13,925 nt of DNA, taken from assembly GCA_030646565.1 (NCBI GenBank), contig JAUSLA010000012.1:1-13925 (forward strand). Direction: 5' to 3'. The stretch comes from a bacterium. GTDB lineage: Bacteria; Patescibacteriota; Minisyncoccia; Minisyncoccales; RBG-13-42-11. The notes beneath the pieces were generated by a model, which was not told the origin of the DNA, searched no databases, and was given only the letters and a program-made list of their open reading frames with translations. Positions 1 to 6,287 of the stretch are shown here, piece by piece. Both the position numbers and the translations under genes were made by a program. Numbering within the stretch: position 1 is the stretch's first letter; the number at the start of each line of letters is the position of its first letter.

Positions 1-1
1 C

Positions 2-298
2 ACAAATCGGCTTGGCTTTATCGCCAAAATTGAAATCAAGGAAGGGCTTCCCGAAATGTTAACTGCTTGGGAAAAAACCGCGGAAAAAGATACGGAAGGC
101 CTATTTTCTGTTTTAGGCAAAGAAAAACCTGCGGTATTTCCATATTTCAAAACAGCTCATTATAAGGGGAATGTTTTTCGCTACATTTCTTTCTCCCCTG
201 CCAATTTCGGCCTTTGCTGGGCAATAATTAACGACCGCTTCCTCTTCACATCATCCGGAGAAAATATGTTTCAATTAATAAATGAACTAACGAAATAA
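2..298 (+). CDS. C-terminal part of an unidentified protein (5' end outside window)
   Basis: The reading frame is open from base 2 to the TAA at 296-298, so the gene enters from upstream. The ATG at 56 is probably internal, because the residues before it (…RLGFIAKIEIKEGLPE) read as normal protein. The visible 98 residues alternate beta-strand-like and helical stretches and end in a segment (FGLCWAIINDRFLFTSSGENMFQLINEL) resembling the end of secreted or membrane-linked proteins in which a beta hairpin is followed by a 'TSSxE' turn and a closing helix. A DUF3352-like family is possible but is only an impression. No membrane segment or catalytic motif is visible. The stop codon is one base from the start of the DksA-like gene, so the two are probably co-transcribed. 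Function is not assigned. Confidence 0.6.
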   Translation, partial: TNRLGFIAKIEIKEGLPEMLTAWEKTAEKDTEGLFSVLGKEKPAVFPYFKTAHYKGNVFRYISFSPANFGLCWAIINDRFLFTSSGENMFQLINELTK

Positions 299-299
299 T

Positions 300-674
300 A
301 TGGATAAAAAATTGCTTTTAGAACTAAAGGAAAAACTGGAAAAACAAAAAGAGCTTATTGAAAAAGAGCTGGGAAAATTTGCCGAAAAAGATAAAAATAT
401 CCCGGGCGATTGGGACACTCGCTATCCCCGCCAGGACAATAGGGGCTCTGGAAGCTCGGCCCTTGAAGGAGCGGCAGATGAGGTTGAAGAATACAGCACC
501 CTTTTGCCGATTGAACACAGCTTAGAAAATCGGCTGCAGGCCATAAATTTATCATTAGAAAAAATTAAGAAAGGAACCTACGGAAAATGCGAAAACTGCA
601 ATAAAGATATTGAGGAAGAAAAATTAAAAGCTTGCCCTGAAGCCAAACTCTGCCTCAATTGCCAGCCAAAATAA
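300..674 (+). CDS. DksA/TraR family C4 zinc-finger protein
   Basis: A 124-residue protein of the DksA/TraR family, whose characterised members bind the RNA polymerase secondary channel and alter transcription initiation. Residues 1-30 form a charged helix. Residues 57-92 form the second helix of the expected coiled coil. The tail carries the family zinc finger: GTYGKC at 92-97, with CxxC pairs C97/C100 and C118/C121 and an extra Cys at 112. Residues 30-56, between the helices, are rich in Gly, Asp and Pro. The acidic tip motif of classical DksA (DxxDxA) is not evident, so it may not act exactly like E. coli DksA. It begins with ATG one base after the upstream stop (TAAtATG) and has no Shine-Dalgarno sequence, which suggests translational coupling. 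The family call is secure; the regulatory targets are unknown. Confidence 0.88.
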   Translation: MDKKLLLELKEKLEKQKELIEKELGKFAEKDKNIPGDWDTRYPRQDNRGSGSSALEGAADEVEEYSTLLPIEHSLENRLQAINLSLEKIKKGTYGKCENCNKDIEEEKLKACPEAKLCLNCQPK

Positions 675-676
675 TA

Positions 677-757
677 TGCCCCGTAGTGAAATTTCGACTG
701 CTGCGGGGCAGCAACGATAATTATTAAAAATAATTCGTCGAAATTCTACTACGGGGT
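677..757 (+). repeat. Large inverted repeat with alternative hairpins upstream of comM
   Basis: The 83-nt gap between the dksA-like gene and comM is almost all inverted repeat. Arm 679-698 (CCCCGTAGTGAAATTTCGAC) pairs with 737-756 with two adjacent mismatches. The same left arm can instead pair with 699-710 (stem 677-688, including G·U pairs). A third small stem, 719-725 with 729-735, lies inside. The right arm ends one base before the comM ATG. The two larger folds are mutually exclusive, which resembles an attenuator or a palindromic insertion. There is no T-run, so it is not a typical terminator. Confidence 0.75.
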
Positions 758-2293
758 ATGCCTTCAAAAGTTTATTCGGCGGCTGTTGTAGGGCTCGACG
801 CTCAAGTGATTGAAGTGGAAACAGATGCCTCATACGGATTGAGGCATTTTGAAATTGTAGGGCTGCCGGATAAATCCGTACAGGAATCAAAAGAAAGAGT
901 GGGAGCGGCGATAAAAAGCGCGGGCTTCCAATCGCCTCACAATCAGCCTATTCGCGTCTTGGTCTCTCTGGCTCCGGCCGATTTAAAAAAAGAGGGCTCT
1001 TTCTACGACCTACCTATTGCCCTCGGCTTTCTTTTGTCTTCAAAACAGATAAACTTTAACCCTTTGGGCCGGATTTTTGTGGGAGAATTGTCTTTAGACG
1101 GAAAATTAAGACCGGTAAAAGGAATTCTGGCGATTGCTTTGGCAGTAAAAGAAAAAGGGTTCAAAGAAATAATTCTGCCCTGGCCCAATGCCCCTGAAGC
1201 CGCTTTAATCAAAGGAATAAAAGCAATCGGGGTAGGAAACCTCAAAGAAACCATTGATTATTTGACGGGACAAAAAACTATTTCTCCTTTTGAAATAAAT
1301 ACCGAGGCGTTTATCAAAGAGAACAATTATCCAATGGACCTTGCTTGGATAAAGGGTCAGGAATACGGGAAAAGGGCTTTGGAAATTGCAGCTGCCGGTT
1401 CTCACAATCTTTTGATGCAAGGGCCCCCCGGCACAGGCAAAACGTTGCTGGCTAAAGCCATTCCCTCAATTATGCCTGCTCTTTCTTTTGAAGAATCCTT
1501 GGAAGTGAGCAAAATCTACAGCGTTGCCGGCCTTTTACCTAAAGAAAAACCCTTGATGGACGCGAGGCCATTTCGCTCGCCACACCATACAACTTCTGAA
1601 GTTGCCCTGATTGGCGGCGGCAACCCTCCAAGGCCCGGCGAAATTACCTTGGCGCACCGGGGCGTTTTATTTTTGGACGAATTTCCGGAATTCCATCGTG
1701 ATGTTTTAGAATCTCTGCGCCAGCCCCTTGAAGAAGGACAGATTACTATTTTGAGGGCAAAAAATGCTTTATCTTTGCCGGCCCGCTTTACTTTAGTAGC
1801 AGCTTCCAACCCCTGCCCTTGCGGATATTTTGGCGACCCGGAAAGGAAGTGTACCTGTTCCAATTCTCAAATTCAAATGTACAAAAGAAAGCTTTCCGGA
1901 CCTTTGATTGACCGGATTGATATTTTTATTAATGTTCCCCAAATTAAATATGAAAAACTTACAGCGCCAGACGATGAAAATTCTTCAGCTAAAATAAAAA
2001 ATGCCGTAGAAGAGGCGAGAAAAATACAAAGAACAAGGTTCTTGTCTCAAGTCCAAGGGACCAACAGAGGGTTTACGAATGCTGAAATGATAATTCCTCA
2101 AATAAAAAAATACTGCCAAATTGACAGTAAGTCAGATACTATTTTAAGAAAATATGTTGATTCCGGAAAATTATCCAGCAGAGGGTATCACAAAGTTTTA
2201 AAAATTGCCAGAACTATTGCCGATTTAGACAATTCAGAGAATATCTTGTTTGACCACCTTTCCGAAGCCCTAATGTATAGGACAAGAGGATAA
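758..2293 (+). CDS. comM: ComM/YifB family Mg-chelatase-like AAA+ ATPase
   Basis: A 511-residue protein, the usual size for YifB/ComM. In naturally transformable bacteria ComM is a hexameric helicase that extends branch migration during integration of incoming DNA. The start is fixed by the family N-terminus KVYSAAVVGLDA at residues 4-15. Residues 1 to about 170 form the Lon-protease-like (S5-fold) N-terminal domain. The AAA+ domain has Walker A GPPGTGKT at 222-229, the family signature FRSPHHTTSEVALIGGG upstream of Walker B, and Walker B VLFLDE at 303-308. A Cys cluster (C353, C355, C365, C367) matches the NPCPCG…CTC element of the family. The C-terminal Mg-chelatase helical domain ends in DLSEALMYR. 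There is no Shine-Dalgarno sequence; the ATG lies one base beyond the right arm of the inverted repeat at 737-756. In an organism of this type it points to DNA uptake and recombination. Confidence 0.96.
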   Translation: MPSKVYSAAVVGLDAQVIEVETDASYGLRHFEIVGLPDKSVQESKERVGAAIKSAGFQSPHNQPIRVLVSLAPADLKKEGSFYDLPIALGFLLSSKQINFNPLGRIFVGELSLDGKLRPVKGILAIALAVKEKGFKEIILPWPNAPEAALIKGIKAIGVGNLKETIDYLTGQKTISPFEINTEAFIKENNYPMDLAWIKGQEYGKRALEIAAAGSHNLLMQGPPGTGKTLLAKAIPSIMPALSFEESLEVSKIYSVAGLLPKEKPLMDARPFRSPHHTTSEVALIGGGNPPRPGEITLAHRGVLFLDEFPEFHRDVLESLRQPLEEGQITILRAKNALSLPARFTLVAASNPCPCGYFGDPERKCTCSNSQIQMYKRKLSGPLIDRIDIFINVPQIKYEKLTAPDDENSSAKIKNAVEEARKIQRTRFLSQVQGTNRGFTNAEMIIPQIKKYCQIDSKSDTILRKYVDSGKLSSRGYHKVLKIARTIADLDNSENILFDHLSEALMYRTRG

Positions 2294-2323
2294 TAAAGAA
2301 AAAAACGCGGAAATGCTCGATCG

Positions 2324-2368
2324 AACCGATTTGTGATTTATGGAAATTGGGATAGTTTCCGGTTTTTT
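2324..2368 (+). terminator. Possible weak terminator after comM
   Basis: Downstream of the comM stop, GGAAA (2342-2346) pairs with TTTCC (2356-2360), and outer bases AACCG (2324-2328) can pair with CGGTT (2360-2364). Six T residues follow at 2363-2368. The stems are short and share one base, so termination is a guess from position and the T-run. Confidence 0.3.
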
Positions 2369-2383
2369 CTTGGTTTAAGGCTC

Positions 2384-2535
2384 GTTAGGCGAAGAGGACT
2401 GCGTCTTCATCTGCGTTCTGCGCCCAAGCGTAACGAAGGGTGGAAGAAGAACGAACGTTCTTCGCGCAGAGCAGGACTTGATAGGCGAAGAGGACTTCGT
2501 CCTCTTCTTCACTTTCGCTTTTATTACATAAAAGC
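2384..2535 (-). repeat. Hairpin-repeat block in the comM/LysM-CHAP convergent gap
   Basis: This non-coding block holds several hairpins of the dispersed family seen elsewhere in the window, oriented on the minus strand. Stem 2487-2495/2499-2507 is a perfect 9 bp with a 3-nt loop (GAA on the minus strand). Stem 2391-2399/2403-2411 has a minus-strand GCA loop, one A·A mismatch and one G·T pair. GAAGAAC 2446-2452 pairs with GTTCTTC 2457-2463. Stem 2517-2524/2528-2535 is 8 bp with a 3-nt loop. On the minus strand the two main units are followed by GCCTATC and GCCTAAC, the family tail. Reading frames across the block only reflect repeat composition. Confidence 0.8.
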
Positions 2536-2539
2536 TCAG

Positions 2540-3619
2540 TTAGTAAATATAACCGATAATTGCGGGGGAGCCGATTCTTAAAGTTCTGTAGTTGACCTTC
2601 CCCCAGCCGATGTAATTCATCTCCGAAAAGATAACTTTATCGTCTTTAACTTCTTCAACATAGCCGACATGGCCGTATATCCTACTGCCCTGAAGAGAAA
2701 TAACCGCTCCTTTTTTGGGCAGACAAGAGCTTCCCTTGCAAGTTGCGAAACCGGAAGCCGCAGCGTTATTCAGCCAATCTTTGGCATTACCCCAGCCCGG
2801 AATCGGTCTTTTTTGAGCAACCCACCAGGTGCATTGGCCAAAAGGAAAATCGTGGGACTGGCCGTTAAAGTTGTTGGTTGATAAGCTGGATTTATCAGGC
2901 AAGGGAGCGGGCTTTGCCACTGAAATAAATGGCATTTTACCGCCCGGAACAATTATGACCTCTCCTGCAAAAATATCGCTGTTCCCGTTTAGGTCGTTAA
3001 AAGAAAGAACTTTGCCAGAATCCGCTTTGTATTTTTGGGCTATGCCGTCTATAGTATCCCCCTCTTTGACTAAATGCATAACCCCGGAAACAGGTAAAAT
3101 AAGAAGCGTCTGACCCGGCCTTAAAATTAAGCTTTTCAAATCATTGGCCCAAACAATTGTTTCAACGGAAACACTATAACTCTCGGAGATGGATGAAATG
3201 TTTTCATCCTGCCCCACAATATGCTCTGTGATTATTTTCTTTGTGTCTTCAATATCCGCGCCATCAATCAAAGCGCCCAAAACACGGGGCGTAAAAGTGG
3301 TCGGGGGAGTAGCCGATTTTACGCTGCTATTCTCAACTAAAAGAAGTTCCGGCGAATCAGGCAGAGACCTTTCTATTTGGCCCAAAAACAAATCTTTCGG
3401 CTCTGCGTCTTTCAGGATATCAGAAACCGCAGCCAATGAAAAACTCCCTTTGGCAGGGAGGTTAAAGAAAGAATTCAAGCTAAAAGGGATTAAGTACAGC
3501 AAAAGAGCTGAAATTACTCCTAAAAAAAGGAAAGGGTCTTTTAAAGATCCTTTGAGAGTTCGTCTCAATCGCTTAATGCCCGCTCTTTTGCCAAAAATTT
3601 TTATCAGGAGCTTACCCAT
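2540..3619 (-). CDS. Membrane-anchored LysM-LysM-CHAP peptidoglycan hydrolase
   Basis: A 359-residue cell-surface protein. A basic N-terminus (residues 1-28) is followed by one membrane segment at about 29-47, then a linker rich in Ser, Asp and Pro. Two LysM peptidoglycan-binding repeats follow, at about 132-176 (SISESYSVSVETIVWAND … LRPGQTLLILP) and 181-226 (VKEGDTIDGIAQKY … FAGEVIIVPGG). The CHAP domain fills about 255-359, with catalytic Cys263 in FGQCTWW, His317 in YGHVGYVEEV and a polar third residue near E333/N335. CHAP domains cleave peptidoglycan as amidases or endopeptidases, so a role in wall remodelling or division is likely. It is transcribed alone and converges on comM. A short AGAAG precedes the ATG but is too close to be a good ribosome site. 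Domain calls are secure; the exact bond cleaved is unknown. Confidence 0.92.
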   Translation of the reverse strand: MGKLLIKIFGKRAGIKRLRRTLKGSLKDPFLFLGVISALLLYLIPFSLNSFFNLPAKGSFSLAAVSDILKDAEPKDLFLGQIERSLPDSPELLLVENSSVKSATPPTTFTPRVLGALIDGADIEDTKKIITEHIVGQDENISSISESYSVSVETIVWANDLKSLILRPGQTLLILPVSGVMHLVKEGDTIDGIAQKYKADSGKVLSFNDLNGNSDIFAGEVIIVPGGKMPFISVAKPAPLPDKSSLSTNNFNGQSHDFPFGQCTWWVAQKRPIPGWGNAKDWLNNAAASGFATCKGSSCLPKKGAVISLQGSRIYGHVGYVEEVKDDKVIFSEMNYIGWGKVNYRTLRIGSPAIIGYIY

Positions 3620-3632
3620 CTTCTAATACCAA

Positions 3633-3692
3633 GCTTCTATTTATGGAAGCGAAGGCGAAGGGAAGATGAAGCAACAGCTTCATCGCCCCGCC
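3633..3692 (+). repeat. Hairpin-repeat unit between divergent genes
   Basis: GATGAAGC (3665-3672) pairs perfectly with GCTTCATC (3677-3684) around an AACA loop and is followed by GCCCCGCCTAATC, close to the GCCTACC tail of the other units. A shorter stem, GCTTC 3633-3637 with GAAGC 3646-3650, lies just before it. The element sits in the gap between the LysM-CHAP gene and ksgA; the rest of that gap holds only the ksgA promoter. Confidence 0.7.
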
Positions 3693-3754
3693 TAATCATC
3701 TACTTTACTCTTTGAAGGCCTAAAGTCAAGAGGTTTATCCACATGGCAGGTTCG

Positions 3755-3763
3755 TGCTAAAAT
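3755..3763 (+). promoter_or_regulatory. Extended -10 promoter of ksgA (predicted leaderless)
   Basis: TGCTAAAAT contains an extended TGn followed by the -10 hexamer TAAAAT (3758-3763, 5 of 6 to consensus). The upstream -35 region is weak (TTTATC near 3734), as is usual with extended -10 promoters. Normal spacing puts transcription start at about 3770, which is the GTG start codon itself. Confidence 0.55.
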
Positions 3764-3769
3764 AATAGA

Positions 3770-4669
3770 GTGGACTTATTCTTAAAGAAAAACATTAACT
3801 ATCTCCTAAAAAAATACCAAACCCGGCCATCTAAAGGTTTTGGCCAGAACTTTTTGATAGACAAAGGAGTAATTAGAAAAATAATTTCAACAGCCCAGCT
3901 TATGCCAGAGGATACTGTTTTAGAAATAGGGCCGGGCTTGGGTAGCTTAACTCAAGAATTAGCCAAAAGAGTGAAAACAGTTATTTCCGTGGAAAAAGAT
4001 GGAAGAATGGTTGATATTCTCAAAGAAACGTTAAGAGATTGCAAAAATGTGAAGATTATCCAAGGAGATATACTAAAAATTTTCAATTTTCTGCCGCTGA
4101 AAGCAGGGCTTAATTATAAAGTGGTGGCGAATTTGCCTTTTTACATTACAGCGCCGGTTATCCGCCTTTTCCTTGAACTAACAGAGGCCCGGCCTCGGTC
4201 AATGGTTTTAATGGCGCAAAAAGAGGTGGCTCAAAGGATATGCGCCCAGCCGCCCGATATGAATCTTCTAGCGGTTTCGGTTCAGTTTTACGTTCACCCC
4301 CACACCAAACAAGGTTATGGTGTGGGGGCAGGTCCGAAAATTGTCAGCTATGTTTCTAAAAAATCTTTTTGGCCTCAACCGAAAGTTGATGCCGCGATTC
4401 TCCGAATCGCGCCATTGATAAACACAGATAAGAAACGGGTAAACACAGATTTATTCTTTAAGATAGTCAAGGCGGGATTTTCTCATCCAAGGAAACAAAT
4501 TGGAAACAACCTTTCAAAAGAGCTTGCCCTGAACCAGTTGGATGGGTTAAAATTAGAGAAAGAAAAGATAAGCTCATGGCTGCGCAAAAACAATATTCAA
4601 CCCACTCAAAGAGCAGAAACTTTAAGCATAAACGATTGGATTGGTTTGACTAAAAGCTATTCACAATAA
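3770..4669 (+). CDS. rsmA: 16S rRNA (adenine1518/1519-N6) dimethyltransferase RsmA/KsgA
   Basis: A 299-residue SAM-dependent methyltransferase that dimethylates two adjacent adenines in the 3' helix of 16S rRNA during 30S maturation. Family motifs are in order: FGQNFLID (24-31), motif I EIGPGLG (52-58), acidic E75 of motif II, QGD at 98-100 (motif III), and the catalytic NLPFY (121-125). SFWPQPKVDAAIL and the C-terminal helical domain ending QRAETLSINDW follow. Family members are usually about 260-275 residues. The excess maps to two places: residues about 176-188 (HPHTKQGYGVGAG), encoded by a palindrome, and a short repeat NTDKKRVNTD (218-227). The start is GTG with no Shine-Dalgarno sequence, and an extended -10 box lies 6 nt upstream. 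Both insertions are in frame and all motifs remain, so the enzyme is probably active. Confidence 0.96.
   Translation: MDLFLKKNINYLLKKYQTRPSKGFGQNFLIDKGVIRKIISTAQLMPEDTVLEIGPGLGSLTQELAKRVKTVISVEKDGRMVDILKETLRDCKNVKIIQGDILKIFNFLPLKAGLNYKVVANLPFYITAPVIRLFLELTEARPRSMVLMAQKEVAQRICAQPPDMNLLAVSVQFYVHPHTKQGYGVGAGPKIVSYVSKKSFWPQPKVDAAILRIAPLINTDKKRVNTDLFFKIVKAGFSHPRKQIGNNLSKELALNQLDGLKLEKEKISSWLRKNNIQPTQRAETLSINDWIGLTKSYSQ
4297..4328 (+). repeat. Palindromic insertion inside ksgA
   Basis: CCCCCACACCA (4297-4307) pairs perfectly with TGGTGTGGGGG (4318-4328). Inside, AAC (4308-4310) can pair with GTT (4314-4316), leaving one bulged A (4317) and a 3-nt loop. The DNA encodes the extra residues H176-G188, between VQFYV and PKIVSYVSKKSFWPQPKV, where family members normally have no insert. 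It keeps the frame. Confidence 0.75.
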
Positions 4670-4688
4670 AGCGCTTGTCAATTATTGC

Positions 4689-4717
4689 TTGTTTCTTGTC
4701 CCTTGTTTTAGTATAAT
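4689..4717 (+). promoter_or_regulatory. Sigma70-type promoter of the secretion/pilin operon (predicted leaderless)
   Basis: The -10 box TATAAT (4712-4717) is a perfect consensus. A -35-like TTGTTT (4689-4694) sits 17 bp upstream. The start codon ATG begins 7 nt after the last -10 base, so the predicted transcription start coincides with the first codon. No Shine-Dalgarno sequence exists or could exist in such a transcript. Confidence 0.75.
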
Positions 4718-4723
4718 ATCTTA

Positions 4724-6274
4724 ATGCCCCTAAAAATAAAAACTAAAAAAAATAAATTAATTCTTTCTTCTTTATGTTTTTTAGTTTTTATTTTAGGGGC
4801 TAATTTTGCTTTAGCGGCAAGCGAAATGTGGAAGCTGCCGGAAATTCAATACCCGACCATTCCTTTTTCCAATACAGAAACACCAAACCAATTTATACAA
4901 AAAATCAGGGATGGCGTTTACCTTCCGGAAACGGCCCTGCCTCTTTATGTAAAATACTTTTATAATCTTTTCTTATATTTTTCCGGCTTTATAATTTTGG
5001 GAACAATAGTTTGGGGAGGGTTCAAGTATCTTACTGCCTCGGGCGCGCCGGGAAAAATGCTGGAAGCAAAGCAATGGATTGTGGGCGGAGCTTCTGGTCT
5101 GATTATTTTGTTTTCTTCTTATGTGATTTTAATTACTATTAATCCGCAGCTGACAGTTTTGAGTTTGGGAGGAATCGTCAAAGTTGAATTGCCAAAAATA
5201 GATGTTCTTCCTGTGCCTGAATCAGGAACACCTGTCTATTTTCAGGTCCCAACCGGCAAAATTATTGAAAATGCGATCATCAACGAGGAGGGAATAAAAA
5301 AAATGCGGATAGCAAAGGAAACAGCGGAAGCAACAAGAAAAACCGCCGAAGAATTAAAGAAATTAACCGAAGAATTAAAAAATCTTACAGATAAGTGTCG
5401 ATGCAACACATCCCAATGCAGCGGTCCCGACGCTTGTTCTGGAATTGGCTGCCCTGAAGCAACCTGCGACCTGTCGGTTATAGACCGGAAAATCGCGCAA
5501 GTTAAAGAAGCTATTGATAGATTAAAAATAAACCAAACCCAAATTCTAGCTGCTCGGGCATCATTAATCTATGAATTTCTAGAACTGAAAAAAGCCGGAG
5601 TTTTAACAAGTTTAGCCTATGGCGTTATTGATTATAACACTTCTTTAATACTTAAATTTTATCAAAAGATTAATATAGAAACTTTCCCGGGCTGGGAAGA
5701 TATTAAGACTAAAGTTAACGGCCAATTGATAAACGATCCTGTTACTTTTTATTTTAATAGAGCGGGAAACGAAGACGCCATTAGAACGGCTGAAGGTGTC
5801 ACCCCTCCCCCTTTTGTTATGCCCCGGGATGGCGGGCCATATCCGCCACCTCCAATCGACATATTTCCTCCCCCCTCTCCCCCTCCTCCTGGCAAGGGAT
5901 ACTGCTCGGCTGACTATCTTAGACCTATCTTTGGAGATTATGCCGAACAAGCTTCTATTGTCTGTCAAGCGGAAAGCGGTGGTAATCCTTATAGTTTAAA
6001 TAATCAATGCCTGGGAGGAGGAGTCTGTGATTATAGCGCGGGACTTTTCCAGCTCAATCTCTTAGTCCGATGTCCATCTGCTTTAAGGTATTGGGGATAT
6101 AACCCAATTACTTATACTTGCCAATGTGAAATTATTGATCGGGATGCATTGAAACAATGCGAAACACAATATGGATTAGGAAACCCTGAAGTTAATGCCA
6201 GAGAAGCTTTCTCAACTTTTAAAGACGCAGGAGGATGGTGTCCATGGACCACCGCTAAGGTACATGGTATTTAG
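4724..6274 (+). CDS. T4SS-pilin-like two-helix protein fused to a coiled coil, Cys-rich loop and lytic-transglycosylase-like domain
   Basis: A 516-residue secreted, membrane-anchored protein. The signal peptide spans 1 to about 32 (hydrophobic 11-31, FALAA). The mature start EIQYPTIPF is shared with the protein at 7272-8330. Two membrane helices at about 80-102 and 117-139 surround a polar loop (GGFKYLTASGAPGKMLEAK). This is the layout of VirB2/TrbC-like 'T4SS pilin' proteins common in Patescibacteria. Residues 185-285 form a coiled coil interrupted by a six-Cys loop (C225, 227, 232, 238, 243, 248). A Pro-rich linker (about 365-389) leads to a C-terminal lysozyme-like domain (390-516) with AESGGNP, where E417 is the likely catalytic acid, SAGLFQLN at 438-445, and a GWCPWTT ending. 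The fusion joins a pilin-type anchor to a VirB1-like wall-cutting domain. It is the first gene of the operon. Domain functions are inferred from motifs. Confidence 0.82.
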   Translation: MPLKIKTKKNKLILSSLCFLVFILGANFALAASEMWKLPEIQYPTIPFSNTETPNQFIQKIRDGVYLPETALPLYVKYFYNLFLYFSGFIILGTIVWGGFKYLTASGAPGKMLEAKQWIVGGASGLIILFSSYVILITINPQLTVLSLGGIVKVELPKIDVLPVPESGTPVYFQVPTGKIIENAIINEEGIKKMRIAKETAEATRKTAEELKKLTEELKNLTDKCRCNTSQCSGPDACSGIGCPEATCDLSVIDRKIAQVKEAIDRLKINQTQILAARASLIYEFLELKKAGVLTSLAYGVIDYNTSLILKFYQKINIETFPGWEDIKTKVNGQLINDPVTFYFNRAGNEDAIRTAEGVTPPPFVMPRDGGPYPPPPIDIFPPPSPPPPGKGYCSADYLRPIFGDYAEQASIVCQAESGGNPYSLNNQCLGGGVCDYSAGLFQLNLLVRCPSALRYWGYNPITYTCQCEIIDRDALKQCETQYGLGNPEVNAREAFSTFKDAGGWCPWTTAKVHGI

Positions 6275-6287
6275 TAAACTTTAAAAT

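Noticed and set aside
677..757. Possible CRISPR or Cas12a-type direct repeat, because TTCTACTAC resembles part of such repeats
   Set aside because: There are no regularly spaced unique spacers and no cas genes; the structure is an inverted repeat.
2333..2581. 82-residue plus-strand frame in the comM/LysM-CHAP gap
   Set aside because: It runs through the hairpin repeats (RRRGLR-type repeats reflect DNA repeat units) and into the end of the minus-strand gene.
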